Shown one piece after another: positions 53,004 to 61,624 of a stretch of 64,000 bases of DNA (its first letter is position 1; each line of letters starts with the position of its first letter). A program made the translations under genes and the position numbers. A model generated the notes under the pieces. The model had not been told where the DNA came from and did no database searches. It was given only the letters and a program-made list of their open reading frames with translations. The stretch comes from Nocardioides immobilis (GTDB lineage Bacteria; Actinomycetota; Actinomycetes; Propionibacteriales; Nocardioidaceae): positions 124,001 through 188,000 of the forward strand of contig NZ_QXGH01000011.1 of NCBI RefSeq assembly GCF_003515065.1, read 5' to 3'.

Positions 53004-53101
53004 CGTCGCGCCGTGCGCCTCGGACACCACCGGTCTGCCCGGCTGACCCTTCCCCTCACGTTCCAGCCGCGGGCCGGCCTCCTCGAGGCGATGCGGCTGC
53101 C

Positions 53102-54511
53102 GTGATCAAGCGACCCTTGGTGTTCCTGCTGGCCCTCGTCCTCGTCGTCGGCGCCGCCGTCGCCGGTGGCTACTGGTGGCTCAACCGCGGCCCCGACTAC
53201 CCCGACGAGTGGGACTCCCGGGTCGACGACCTGGTCGAGTTCGTCGAGGACGAGCGCGGACTCGAGTTCGAGCACCCCGTCTACATCGACTTCCTCTCGG
53301 AGGAGGCCTTCGAGAAGGAGGTCACCTCGGAGGAGTCGGACCTGACCGACGAGGACAAGGAGGAGATCGAGCAGGTCACCGGCTTGATGCGCGCGCTCGG
53401 CCTCATCGACCACGACGTCGACCTGTTCGACGCGGCCAACGACCTCACCGGCGGCGGGATCATCGGCCTCTACGACCCGGAGGACGAGCGAATCCGGATG
53501 CGCGGCGAGGAGCTGACGCCCACCGTCGAGGCCACCCTCGTCCACGAGCTGACGCACGTGCTCCAGGACCAGCACTTCGACCTGGAGGAGAAGGACAAGG
53601 AGCTCGAGGAGGCCGTCGACTCGAGCGCGACGGCGGCATGGGACGCGCTGGTCGAGGGCGACGCCAACCGGATCGAGACCGCCTGGGTCGCCGACCTGAG
53701 CGCCAAGGAGAAGAAGGCGCTCGACAAGGACGAGGAGAAGCAGGGCAAGGGCGTCCGGAAGAAGCTGAAGGACGTGCCGCCCTTCCTGCGCACCCAGCTC
53801 GGGTCGTCGTACGCCTTCGGGGAGGCGCTGCTGGCCCTCGCCACCGAGATCGACGGCGACGAGGCGGTCGACGAGCTCTTCGAGGACCCGCCCGTCACCG
53901 AGGAGCACCTGCTCGACCCCTGGACCCTGATCGACGGCGACCAGGACGCGATCTCGGTGGACAAGCCCGACCTCAAGGAGGGCGAGGACGAGTTCGACGA
54001 CGGCACCTTCGGCTCTCCCAGCCTGCTGTTCGTGCTCGCCGAGCGGATCGACGTCCAGCAGGCCCTGAAAGCGGCCGACGGGTGGGGAGGCGACCAGTAC
54101 GTCGCGTTCGAGCGCGACAAGCGGAGCTGCATCCGGGTCGACTACCGCGGCGACACCCAGCGGGATGTCGCCGAGCTGCGCGGCGCCCTGAAGCAGTGGA
54201 TCGCCGACGGCCCGAGCGGCATCGCGAGCGTGCGCGACCATGAGGACGGGCTCCGGTTCGAGTCCTGCGACCCGGGGCGCGAGGCGGTCGGTGGCAACGG
54301 CGGCTCACAGGCCGCGCTGGAGCTCGCGGTCGGACGCACCACGCTCGCGACCCAGGGCATGCAGCAGGGCGCGACCGAGGATCAGGCGAGGTGTTTCGCG
54401 AGCGAGGTGGTCCGCGCGTTCACGATCGATGACCTGGAGGAGCTGAACACCGCCGAGCCCGACCCAGCCCTCATCGAGCGGGTGCAGACCCTGGCGGTCG
54501 GCTGCCGCTAG
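53102..54511 (+). CDS. membrane-anchored HExxH putative metallopeptidase
   Basis: This 469-residue protein has one N-terminal transmembrane helix (residues 4-26) and a large, very acidic outer part. HELTH at 148-152 within ATLVHELTHVLQDQHFD is a zinc metallopeptidase motif. A third zinc ligand is not obvious; EGDANRIE, about 40 residues later, fits the glutamate of gluzincins. The remainder is Asp/Glu/Lys-rich with cysteines in RSCIRV, FESCDPG and ARCFASE. The GTG at 53102 starts the membrane helix; upstream frame shows no homology. I do not recognise a named family, and activity is unproven. Confidence 0.78.
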   Translation: MIKRPLVFLLALVLVVGAAVAGGYWWLNRGPDYPDEWDSRVDDLVEFVEDERGLEFEHPVYIDFLSEEAFEKEVTSEESDLTDEDKEEIEQVTGLMRALGLIDHDVDLFDAANDLTGGGIIGLYDPEDERIRMRGEELTPTVEATLVHELTHVLQDQHFDLEEKDKELEEAVDSSATAAWDALVEGDANRIETAWVADLSAKEKKALDKDEEKQGKGVRKKLKDVPPFLRTQLGSSYAFGEALLALATEIDGDEAVDELFEDPPVTEEHLLDPWTLIDGDQDAISVDKPDLKEGEDEFDDGTFGSPSLLFVLAERIDVQQALKAADGWGGDQYVAFERDKRSCIRVDYRGDTQRDVAELRGALKQWIADGPSGIASVRDHEDGLRFESCDPGREAVGGNGGSQAALELAVGRTTLATQGMQQGATEDQARCFASEVVRAFTIDDLEELNTAEPDPALIERVQTLAVGCR

Positions 54512-54529
54512 CGCCGGGAGGGCCCAGCG

Positions 54530-56164
54530 TCACTCGACGTGGTGGCGCACCAGTCCGTAGGTGAGACCGTCGACCAGCGCCTCCCACGAGGCCTCGATCA
54601 CGTTGGCGCCGACGCCGACGGTGACCCACGACGACTCGCCGTCGCTGGTCTCGATGAGCACTCGTGTGATCGCGTCGGTGCCGTGGCCCTGGTCGAGGAT
54701 CCGCACCTTGAAGTCGATCAGCTCGAACTTCGCGATCGCCGGGTAGGCCTGCACGATCGCGGTGCGCAGCGCCTGGTCGAGCGCGTTGACGGGCCCGTTG
54801 CCCTCGCCCGTCACCACGTAGCGCACGCCGGCGGCCCGCAGCTTCACGGTGGCCTCTGTCGACTGAGTGACGGTCTCCTCGCCCGGCCCCGGTCGATAGG
54901 GGCGGGTGAGCGTCTCGCTGATGATGCGCCACGACTCGACGTCGAAGTACGACGGGCGCCTGCCCTCGACCTCCTCGATCAGGAGCAGCTCGAACGAGGC
55001 GTCGGCGGCCTCGAACGTGTAGCCGCCGGACTCCATCTCCTTGACCCGCGCCGTGACCCGGGTGACGACCTCGGGGTGCTCGGAGAGGTCGAAGCCGAGC
55101 TCCTTGCCCTTGAGCTCGATCGAGGCTCGGCCGGCCATCTCCGAGACCAGCAGTCGCATGTCGTTGCCGACCCCGGCCGGGTCCATGTGCTGGTAGAGGT
55201 CGGGGTCGATCTTGATGGCGCTCGCGTGCAGGCCGGCCTTGTGCGCGAACGCCGAGACACCGACGTACGGCTGCCGCGAGGCCGGCGGCACGTTGGTGAC
55301 CTCGGCGACCGCGTGGGCGATCCGGGTGGCCTCCGCCAGCAGACCGGGCGGCAGCACCTTCCGGTCCAGCTTGAGCTCGAGGTTGGCGACCACGTTGACG
55401 AGGTCGGCGTTGCCCGTGCGCTCGCCGTAGCCGTTGATGCAGCCCTGGACGTGGGTCGCGCCGGCCTCGACGGCGGCGAGCGTGTTGGCGACGGCACAGC
55501 CGGTGTCGTTGTGACAGTGGATGCCGACCCGAACGCCGGTCGTCTGCACGACGTCGTGGACGACGTCGGCGACCCACCCCGGGAGCATGCCGCCGTTGGT
55601 GTCGCAGAGCGCGATGACATCGGCCCCGGCGTCGTACGCCGTCCTCAGCACCTCGAGCGCGTAGGCCCGGTCGAGGCGGTAGCCGTCGAAGAAGTGCTCG
55701 GCGTCGAGGAAGACCTGCTGACCCTCGGCCCGCAGGTGGCTGACGGTGTCGCGCACCATCGCCAGGTTCTCCGCGAGCGTGGTGCGCAGCGCCTTCTCGA
55801 CGTGGCCGGCGTGCGACTTCGCGACGAGCGTGACGACGCCGGCGCCGCTGTCGCGCAGCGCCGCGACCAGCGGGTCGTCGGCCGCCTTGACCCCGGCACG
55901 GCGGGTGGCGCCGAACGCCGCGAGCCGCGCGTGCTGCAGGTCCAGCTCGGTCGCCGCCCGGCGGAAGAACTCGGTGTCCTTGGGGTTGGCGCCCGGCCAG
56001 CCGCCCTCGATGTAGCCGACGCCCAGCCCGTCGAGCTGCCGCGCGATCGTCAACTTGTCCGCCACCGTCGGGTTGAGGCCCTCCTGCTGCATGCCGTCGC
56101 GCAGGGTGGTGTCGTAGACGTGGAACGCGCCGTGGAGATCGAGCGCGTCGGCTGGCTGGTTCAT
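54530..56164 (-). CDS. cimA: (R)-citramalate synthase
   Basis: CimA condenses pyruvate with acetyl-CoA to citramalate, starting a threonine-independent route to isoleucine that continues with LeuCD and LeuB. The 544-residue protein has the DRE-TIM motif YDTTLRDGMQQEG, GWPGANPKD, HCHNDTGCAVAN, and a C-terminal LeuA-type regulatory domain. The fit to the longer LeuA_type3 group favours citramalate rather than isopropylmalate synthesis. The ATG at 56164 is preceded by an Ile-codon attenuator, which supports a role in isoleucine supply. Confidence 0.92.
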   Translation of the reverse strand: MNQPADALDLHGAFHVYDTTLRDGMQQEGLNPTVADKLTIARQLDGLGVGYIEGGWPGANPKDTEFFRRAATELDLQHARLAAFGATRRAGVKAADDPLVAALRDSGAGVVTLVAKSHAGHVEKALRTTLAENLAMVRDTVSHLRAEGQQVFLDAEHFFDGYRLDRAYALEVLRTAYDAGADVIALCDTNGGMLPGWVADVVHDVVQTTGVRVGIHCHNDTGCAVANTLAAVEAGATHVQGCINGYGERTGNADLVNVVANLELKLDRKVLPPGLLAEATRIAHAVAEVTNVPPASRQPYVGVSAFAHKAGLHASAIKIDPDLYQHMDPAGVGNDMRLLVSEMAGRASIELKGKELGFDLSEHPEVVTRVTARVKEMESGGYTFEAADASFELLLIEEVEGRRPSYFDVESWRIISETLTRPYRPGPGEETVTQSTEATVKLRAAGVRYVVTGEGNGPVNALDQALRTAIVQAYPAIAKFELIDFKVRILDQGHGTDAITRVLIETSDGESSWVTVGVGANVIEASWEALVDGLTYGLVRHHVE

Positions 56165-56197
56165 CGGTGTCTCTCGGTTTCGGGGATCGCGTCAGAG

Positions 56198-56253
56198 CAA
56201 AAGAAAAACCTCTCGGACAACGAGAGGTTGGCGCGTCGAGGGTCTCGACGCGC
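56198..56253 (-). promoter_or_regulatory. tandem attenuator hairpins before cimA
   Basis: Read on the minus strand, a 10-base-pair hairpin (56244-56253 with 56231-56240, loop of three) overlaps the end of the leader peptide. A second hairpin (56221-56229 with 56207-56215, loop of five) is followed directly by a T-rich run (56198-56206), a classical intrinsic terminator. With three Ile codons in the leader, this is a translation-coupled attenuator. Confidence 0.8.
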
Positions 56254-56285
56254 TAGCTAATGATGATGCGGGTGCGGTGCTGCAC
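56253..56285 (-). CDS. cimA leader peptide with three consecutive Ile codons
   Basis: A GTG at 56285 opens a 10-codon frame reading MQHRTRIIIS, with ATC-ATC-ATT for Ile at residues 7-9 and a TAG stop at 56253-56255. GGAGG lies directly upstream, with only one base of spacing, and a CAGACT hexamer about six bases before that could serve as -10, so a leaderless start is possible. When Ile-tRNA is scarce the ribosome would stall in this run and favour read-through of the following terminator into cimA. Confidence 0.75.
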   Translation of the reverse strand: MQHRTRIIIS

Positions 56286-56319
56286 CCCTCCAGTCTGCCA
56301 CAGCGGGGCGGACCGGCCA

Positions 56320-57990
56320 TCAGATCCCAAACGGCGGGCCGGAGCCCGGCCACCAGCTGACGCCCTGGCTCGCGACGACCAGGCCCAGCACGGCCGCCAC
56401 CATGAGCAGGACGGCGCACAGCGGGAGCCAGCGGCTCCACCGGGCGGTGAGGGGATAGACGATCCGCGAGAGCGGCGACCGGAACCGGCTGGCGCCCGGT
56501 CCGGACCACAGCGCGATGCCGAGGGTGGTGCCCGCGGTGAACAGCGTCGCCGCGCCGTCGACCGCAGCGGCGTAGCAGAGCAGCCCGGCGGCGAGGGCGA
56601 GCCCGAGGCTCCAGAGCACCAGCACGACGGTGCCGGTGATGGCGCGGAGCGAGTGCCAGGGGGTGGTGAGCGCGACCTGCGGGGCGTCGTACCACTTGGC
56701 GCCACGGGCTGTACGGCGATCCGCGCCGGCCGAGGCCGCCAGCGAGCCGGTGCGCAGCAGCCACACGCCGAGCAGCACCGCGGCGGTCGTGACGTACGGC
56801 GCAAGCGCGGTCGCCGCGCCGAGCGCGGCTCCCCCGCAGGCGACCGCGGCCCCGCGCCGGAAGCGCTCGCCGAAGGGCACCTTCGGCGGGCCCAGCAGCC
56901 GGGCGTCCCACTCCTGCTCCCACTGCGCGACGGCCGCCGCGTGCGCCGGCCAGGCGGGCGGCGCGATGGTCGGCGGAGCGGGCGCGGGCTGCACCGGGGC
57001 GGGAGCGATCGGGTTCGTCAGCATCCGGGTCACCGGACGCGGCTCGGGGATCGTGCCGGCCGTGTGCTCGGCCGGCGGCTGAGGTGCGTTGCCACCGTTC
57101 GCCAGCGCGACGGGGAGCGTGAACTCGTCGTCCTCGACCACACCGCCCTCGACCGGGGGCGGTACCGGAGGCGCCGACGGCTGCGTGCTCAACGGCCGCA
57201 GCCACGCGAGCAGCTCGTTGAGGGACGGCCGGGCCAGCGGGTCCGGGTTGAGCGCGGCGTCCAGGACGGCGGCCAGCGGGCCCTCGATGCCGGTGAGGTC
57301 GTGCTCGCCACGGCGGGCACGGTCCATGATCGCCATCGACGGGCCGCGGCCGTACGGCGGGCGGGCGGTGGCGCCGTACGCGACGGTCGCCGCCCAGGCG
57401 TGGACGTCGGCAGCGGCGGTCGCGTCGTCGCCGTACAGGATCTCGGGCGCGAGGTAGCCGGGGGTGCCGAGCAGCCAGCCGGTCTGGGTGAGCCGCGGGT
57501 CGTCGGCGACCCGGGCGAGGCCGAAGTCGATGAGGATCGGGGTCCGGCCCTCCATCAGCACGTTCGACGGCTTGATGTCGCGGTGGAGCACGCCGGCGTG
57601 GTGGACCGCGGCGATGCCCTCGGCCAGGCAGCCGGCGAGCCAGAGCAGGTCGCGGTCCTCGACCGGGCCCTCCTCGACGACGTGGTCGTGCAACGACAGG
57701 CCCGGCACGTAGCGGGTCACGACGTACGGCACGTCGGCCCACGGGTCGGCGTCGAGGAACTCGGCGATCCACGGGCTGCGCACCCGGGTCAGCGTGCTGA
57801 CCTCGCGCGCGAGCCGGGCCCGGGCCTCCTCGTCACCCACGATGTGCGGCCGCAGCACCTTCAGCGCCACCCGGCGGCCGTCGGAGCTGCGCGCGAGGTG
57901 GACGATGCCCATGCCGCCCTCCCCGAGGCGGGCCAGCAACGTGTAGTCGCCCACCCGCGTGGGCGACTCGCCCTGCGGTTGGGTCGTCAC
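56320..57990 (-). CDS. Ser/Thr protein kinase with C-terminal membrane helices
   Basis: This 556-residue protein has an N-terminal Hanks kinase domain (1-270) with LGEGGMGIV at 22-30, Lys44, HRDIKPSN from 136, DFG at 155-157 and a GTPGYLAPE activation segment. A Pro-rich linker to about 370 follows, then about four transmembrane helices at the C-terminus. It lacks PASTA domains, so it is not PknB. FHA proteins at 22758 and 62387 are possible targets. The initial ATG at 57990 lies 14 residues before the kinase glycine loop region. Confidence 0.92.
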   Translation of the reverse strand: MTTQPQGESPTRVGDYTLLARLGEGGMGIVHLARSSDGRRVALKVLRPHIVGDEEARARLAREVSTLTRVRSPWIAEFLDADPWADVPYVVTRYVPGLSLHDHVVEEGPVEDRDLLWLAGCLAEGIAAVHHAGVLHRDIKPSNVLMEGRTPILIDFGLARVADDPRLTQTGWLLGTPGYLAPEILYGDDATAAADVHAWAATVAYGATARPPYGRGPSMAIMDRARRGEHDLTGIEGPLAAVLDAALNPDPLARPSLNELLAWLRPLSTQPSAPPVPPPVEGGVVEDDEFTLPVALANGGNAPQPPAEHTAGTIPEPRPVTRMLTNPIAPAPVQPAPAPPTIAPPAWPAHAAAVAQWEQEWDARLLGPPKVPFGERFRRGAAVACGGAALGAATALAPYVTTAAVLLGVWLLRTGSLAASAGADRRTARGAKWYDAPQVALTTPWHSLRAITGTVVLVLWSLGLALAAGLLCYAAAVDGAATLFTAGTTLGIALWSGPGASRFRSPLSRIVYPLTARWSRWLPLCAVLLMVAAVLGLVVASQGVSWWPGSGPPFGI

Positions 57991-58110
57991 GGAACGAGGC
58001 TACCCAGCAGCAAGCCGTCCGACGCCCAGGCGCGACGGCGTTCGCGACCGCCCCAGCCGTTCGGGGTACGTTGACCCCCGTTGCTCGACCGCTCCGGAAG
58101 GCGATCTCTC

Positions 58111-58947
58111 TTGTCCAACGCACCCGCAGACGCCCGCGCCGCGGGCTACCGCTACTTCGCCAATTTGCTGGCTCTCCGCGCCCGGAAGCTGCCACGGGAC
58201 GTCGTCGGCGAGCGCGTCGAGAGCACGTTCCGTGACCTGTGCCGCGAGCTCGAGCCCACCGTCAGCCTCGAGATCGGAGCGCACGAGGCCCGGTTCAGCC
58301 GTTGGATCAAGGCCGACGTGCCGACCGCACGGGCCATCGCGTTCGAGGCGAACCCGCACGTCCACGAGAAGTACGCCGAGTCCCACGCCGACAGCGGCGT
58401 CGAGTACCTCCACCTCGCGATCTCCCAGACCGACGGCCCGGTCGAGCTCGGCATCCCCCGCGAGTTCCACAACGAGGCCAAGGGCCGCCGCTACAAGAAG
58501 CCGCGGACCAATCGGATGGCGAGCATCGCGAGCCACGTGCTCGCCGAGGAGGTGGAGACCGTCACGGTGCCGTCGACGCCGCTCGACAGCTTCCTCGAGG
58601 TGAGCGACGACGACGTGGTCGTCGCGTGGATCGACGTCGAGGGCGCCTCGGGTCCGGTCCTGTCGTCCGGCGCGAAGGTGCTGTCGCGTGCGTCGCTGGT
58701 CTACATCGAGGTCGAGAGCGAGCCGCTCTGGGACGGCCAGTGGCTCGACGACGACGTCGCCAGGTTCTTCGGCGACTGCGGGCTCGTGCCGGTGCTCCGC
58801 GACAACCAGCGTCCGCACCAGTACAACGTGGTCTTCGCGAGCGCCGAGCTTGCGGCGCAGCCCCGGATGGCGCGGCTGTGCAACGCGATCTACCGTCGCG
58901 CGGGCGCGAGTGCGCAGACGGCTCGCAAGCCCGGGAAGCGGTCCTAG
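58111..58947 (+). CDS. FkbM family methyltransferase
   Basis: This 278-residue protein resembles FkbM-type SAM-dependent methyltransferases: an N-terminal SLEIGAHEARFSRWIKAD with the SAM loop, AIAFEANPHVHEKY with the acidic ribose ligand, the AISQTDGPVELGIP strand, TPLDSFLEV and WIDVEGASGPVLSG-like WIDVEGASGPVL. Such enzymes often methylate sugars or lipids. The TTG at 58111 is taken because GGAAGG stands nine bases upstream; a TTG at 58081 in the same frame is an alternative. It overlaps the end of the convergent ilvE by four bases. Confidence 0.82.
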   Translation: MSNAPADARAAGYRYFANLLALRARKLPRDVVGERVESTFRDLCRELEPTVSLEIGAHEARFSRWIKADVPTARAIAFEANPHVHEKYAESHADSGVEYLHLAISQTDGPVELGIPREFHNEAKGRRYKKPRTNRMASIASHVLAEEVETVTVPSTPLDSFLEVSDDDVVVAWIDVEGASGPVLSSGAKVLSRASLVYIEVESEPLWDGQWLDDDVARFFGDCGLVPVLRDNQRPHQYNVVFASAELAAQPRMARLCNAIYRRAGASAQTARKPGKRS

Positions 58948-60023
58948 ACCACGCGGTGCATCCAGCCGAACGTGTCGTCGGCCCTGCCGAACTGCACGTC
59001 GACCAGCGCGTCGCGGATCTTCATCGTCAGCTCGGTGCTCGCCGGCGCCGGCGTAACCCCGTCCTTGGTCCTCAACTCGCCGACCGGAGTCACCACGGCG
59101 GCGGTGCCGCAGGCGAAGATCTCGACGATCCGGCCCTCGGCCACGCCCTGACGCCACTCGTCGATGCCGAACCGGCGCTCGGTGACCTGGTGGCCCATCT
59201 TGCCCGCGAGCTCCATGACGCTGGCGCGCGTGATGCCCTCGAGGATGGTGCCCGTCTCGGGCGTGACGATGGAGCCGTCGTCGTAGACGAAGTACATGTT
59301 CATGCCGCCGAGCTCCTCGACGTACTTGCCCTCCTGGGCGTCGAGGAACACGACCTGGTCGCAGCCGTGCGCGTAGGCCTCCTGCTGGGCGATCAGCGAG
59401 CTGGCGTAGTTGCCGCCGGTCTTGGCCGCGCCCATGCCGCCGCGTCCCGCGCGGGTGTACTCCTCGGTGAGCCAGAGGTTCACCGGCTTGGCGCCGCCCT
59501 TGAAGTAGGCACCCGCGGGGCTGGCGATCACCATGAAGGTGACGTGCTCGGCAGGCCGGACGCCGAGGAACTTCTCCGAGGCGAACATGAAGGGCCGGAC
59601 GTAGAGGCTCTTCTCGCCGGCGCCGTCGTTGCCCGGCACCCAGCGCTGGTCGACCTCGACGAGCGCGGAGACCGCCTGGACGAAGTCGGGCACCTCGAGC
59701 ACCGGCAGCGCGAGCCGGTGGCAGGAGCGGACCATCCGCTCGGCGTTGGCCTCGGGCCGGAACATCCACACCGAGTCGTCCGCGTGCCGGTAGGCCTTCA
59801 TGCCCTCGAAGATCTCCTGCGCGTAGTGCAGGACCGCGGCCGCGGGGTCGAGCGTGATCGGGCCGTACGGCGTGATCCGCGCGGCGTGCCAGCCGTCGGC
59901 CGGCGTCCACTCGACCGTGAACATGTGGTCGGTGAAGTTCGTGCCGAAACCGGGGTTCGCCAGGATCTCTGCGAGTCGCGCGTCGTCGGTCGGGGTCGAC
60001 GTGAGCGTGGAGCTGATCTGCAT
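58944..60023 (-). CDS. ilvE: branched-chain amino acid aminotransferase
   Basis: IlvE interconverts Val, Leu and Ile with their 2-oxo acids. The 359-residue fold-type-IV PLP enzyme has HYAQEIFEGMKAYR, Lys201 in AAKTGGNYASS, and EELGGMNMYFVYDDG. The ATG at 60023 lies seven bases past a TAAATT hexamer, so a leaderless mRNA is possible. leuB lies upstream on the same strand across a 71-base gap that holds a hairpin. Confidence 0.96.
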   Translation of the reverse strand: MQISSTLTSTPTDDARLAEILANPGFGTNFTDHMFTVEWTPADGWHAARITPYGPITLDPAAAVLHYAQEIFEGMKAYRHADDSVWMFRPEANAERMVRSCHRLALPVLEVPDFVQAVSALVEVDQRWVPGNDGAGEKSLYVRPFMFASEKFLGVRPAEHVTFMVIASPAGAYFKGGAKPVNLWLTEEYTRAGRGGMGAAKTGGNYASSLIAQQEAYAHGCDQVVFLDAQEGKYVEELGGMNMYFVYDDGSIVTPETGTILEGITRASVMELAGKMGHQVTERRFGIDEWRQGVAEGRIVEIFACGTAAVVTPVGELRTKDGVTPAPASTELTMKIRDALVDVQFGRADDTFGWMHRVV

Positions 60024-60072
60024 GCCGGACAATTTAGTCGTACTTCCTAGTAGTTGCGAAAGTTGTCCTTCT

Positions 60073-60091
60073 GACCGGCGTGCAGCCGGTC
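60073..60091. terminator. hairpin between leuB and ilvE
   Basis: Seven-base arms 60073-60079 (GACCGGC) and 60085-60091 (GCCGGTC) flank a 5-base loop. There is no T-run, so termination may be partial and ilvE may also have its own promoter. Confidence 0.5.
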
Positions 60092-60094
60092 CGA

Positions 60095-61207
60095 CTATCC
60101 GGCTACTCGGGCTGCGATCGCGTCGCCCACCTCGGGCGTCGACCGCTTCGCACCCGGCGTCCGGGCGGCGAGATCCTCGATCACGGCGGTCTCGATCCGG
60201 GCCGCGGCCTCGGGGTGGCCGAGGTGGTCGAGCAGCAGCGCGCCGCTGAGGATCGCGGCGGTCGGGTCGGCGATCAGCTGGCCGGCGATGTCGGGGGCCG
60301 AGCCGTGCACGGGCTCGAACATCGACGGCGCAGTGCGGTCCGGGTTGACGTTGCCCGAGGCCGCGAGACCGATGCCGCCGGTGATCGCGGCCGCGAGGTC
60401 GGTGACGATGTCGCCGAACAGGTTGTCGGTGACGATCACGTCGAACCGCTGCGGGTCCGTCGCGAGGAAGATCATGACCGCGTCGATGTGGCAGTAGTCG
60501 GTGGTGACGTCCGGGAACTCCGCCGCCACCTCCTCGAACAGTCGCCACCACAGCGATCCCGCGTTGACGAGCACATTGGTCTTGTGGACCAGGGTGAGCT
60601 TCTTGCGGGGCCGGCGCTGCGCACGGGCGAAGGCGTCGCGGATGACCCGCTCGACGCCGTACGCCGTGTTGACCGACACCTCCGTGGCGACCTCGGCCGG
60701 GGTGCCGACCCTCAGTGCGCCGCCGTTGCCGGTGTAGGGACCCTCGGTGCCCTCGCGGACGACCACGAAGTCCACCTCGCCCTTGCCGAGGACCGCGTCG
60801 GAGAGCGGCGAGACCGCACCCGGGTAGATCCGCGACGGACGGAGGTTGACGTAGTGGTCGAGCTCGAAGCGCAGCCGCAGCAGCAGCCCGCGCTCGAGGA
60901 TCCCCGGCGGCAGGTTCGGGTCGTTCGGCTTGCCGCCGACCGCTCCGAGCAGGATCGCGTCGTGCTGCCGGATCTCGGCGAGCACGGAGTCGGGCAGCAC
61001 CTCATGGGTGGCGAGGTACCGCTCGGCGCCCAGGTCGTAGCGGGTCTGTTCGAACTTCACCCCTGCCGGGGCAGCGACCTCCAGCACCTTCAGCGCCTCG
61101 GCCGTCACCTCGGGCCCGATGCCGTCACCGGGGACGACAGCGAGAGCCACGCTCCCGTCGACGGGCGCGGCTGTGGACTGGGTGGGGGCTGCGTGGTTGG
61201 CGGTCAC
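60095..61207 (-). CDS. leuB: 3-isopropylmalate dehydrogenase
   Basis: LeuB oxidises 3-isopropylmalate, and in the citramalate route also 3-methylmalate. The 370-residue protein has [38 protein letters not shown], and [15 protein letters not shown] small protein gene ends 11 bases upstream on the same strand. Confidence 0.96.
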   Translation of the reverse strand: MTANHAAPTQSTAAPVDGSVALAVVPGDGIGPEVTAEALKVLEVAAPAGVKFEQTRYDLGAERYLATHEVLPDSVLAEIRQHDAILLGAVGGKPNDPNLPPGILERGLLLRLRFELDHYVNLRPSRIYPGAVSPLSDAVLGKGEVDFVVVREGTEGPYTGNGGALRVGTPAEVATEVSVNTAYGVERVIRDAFARAQRRPRKKLTLVHKTNVLVNAGSLWWRLFEEVAAEFPDVTTDYCHIDAVMIFLATDPQRFDVIVTDNLFGDIVTDLAAAITGGIGLAASGNVNPDRTAPSMFEPVHGSAPDIAGQLIADPTAAILSGALLLDHLGHPEAAARIETAVIEDLAARTPGAKRSTPEVGDAIAARVAG

Positions 61208-61218
61208 GGGCGAAGACG

Positions 61219-61386
61219 TTAGTTGTCGTCAGGACGCAGGTCGTCGTCGTCTCGCAGGGCAGTCCCTGCCGGACGGTTGAACGCCGACTGCAGCGAGTCG
61301 TCGTACCGGTGCTGGCCGTGGTTCAGCGGGTGGTCCGGGTCGTGCTTGGCCGGACCCCAGTCGGGATACATGTCGTACATGGTCAT
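61219..61386 (-). CDS. small conserved-looking acidic protein, 55 residues
   Basis: This small protein starts with [12 protein letters not shown] and is rich in Asp, His and Pro, with a very acidic end [10 protein letters not shown]. The ATG at 61386 has AAAGG seven bases upstream. It ends 11 bases before leuB, so the two should be cotranscribed. I do not recognise it. The acidic, soluble character suggests a small accessory protein, but no function can be assigned. Confidence 0.65.
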   Translation of the reverse strand: MTMYDMYPDWGPAKHDPDHPLNHGQHRYDDSLQSAFNRPAGTALRDDDDLRPDDN

Positions 61387-61624
61387 GTCGCCTTTCGCGC
61401 AAGGGCTTCTCGTCAGTGTGAGTGAGAAGCCATCGCAGGCGATGGATGCACGCCGCAGACACCGCGGCGAGGTGGCCTCTCTCAGGCCCCGCCGCGGCGC
61501 TCGATAAGTACGAAGAACTGCCGCATGGTGAGTCGAGGGTACGACGTCCGCGGCGATCTGTCCTTCCATTTCCACGCCTTGTTCGGATCCCGAGACGGCC
61601 ATTCCAGAATGAAAGACTCGTTCC
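61387..61624. other. intergenic region before the leuB operon, several hairpins
   Basis: No confident gene is seen in these 238 bases other than a candidate 14-codon leader (61482-61526). Hairpins are formed by arms 61462-61469/61490-61497, 61474-61478/61484-61488, 61430-61435/61440-61445 and 61405-61411/61424-61430. None is followed by a T-run. A TACCCT hexamer upstream of the leader is a candidate -10. Confidence 0.5.
61482..61526 (-). CDS. candidate leader peptide containing Phe-Phe-Val-Leu-Ile
   Basis: An ATG at 61526 opens a 14-codon frame reading MRQFFVLIERRGGA with a TGA stop. One codon each for Val, Leu and Ile stand together, and stem-loops lie over its end and downstream. The genes that follow (leuB, ilvE) make these amino acids, but there is only one codon of each, no terminator T-run and no clear ribosome binding site, so this is only a candidate. 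Confidence 0.4.
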   Translation of the reverse strand: MRQFFVLIERRGGA

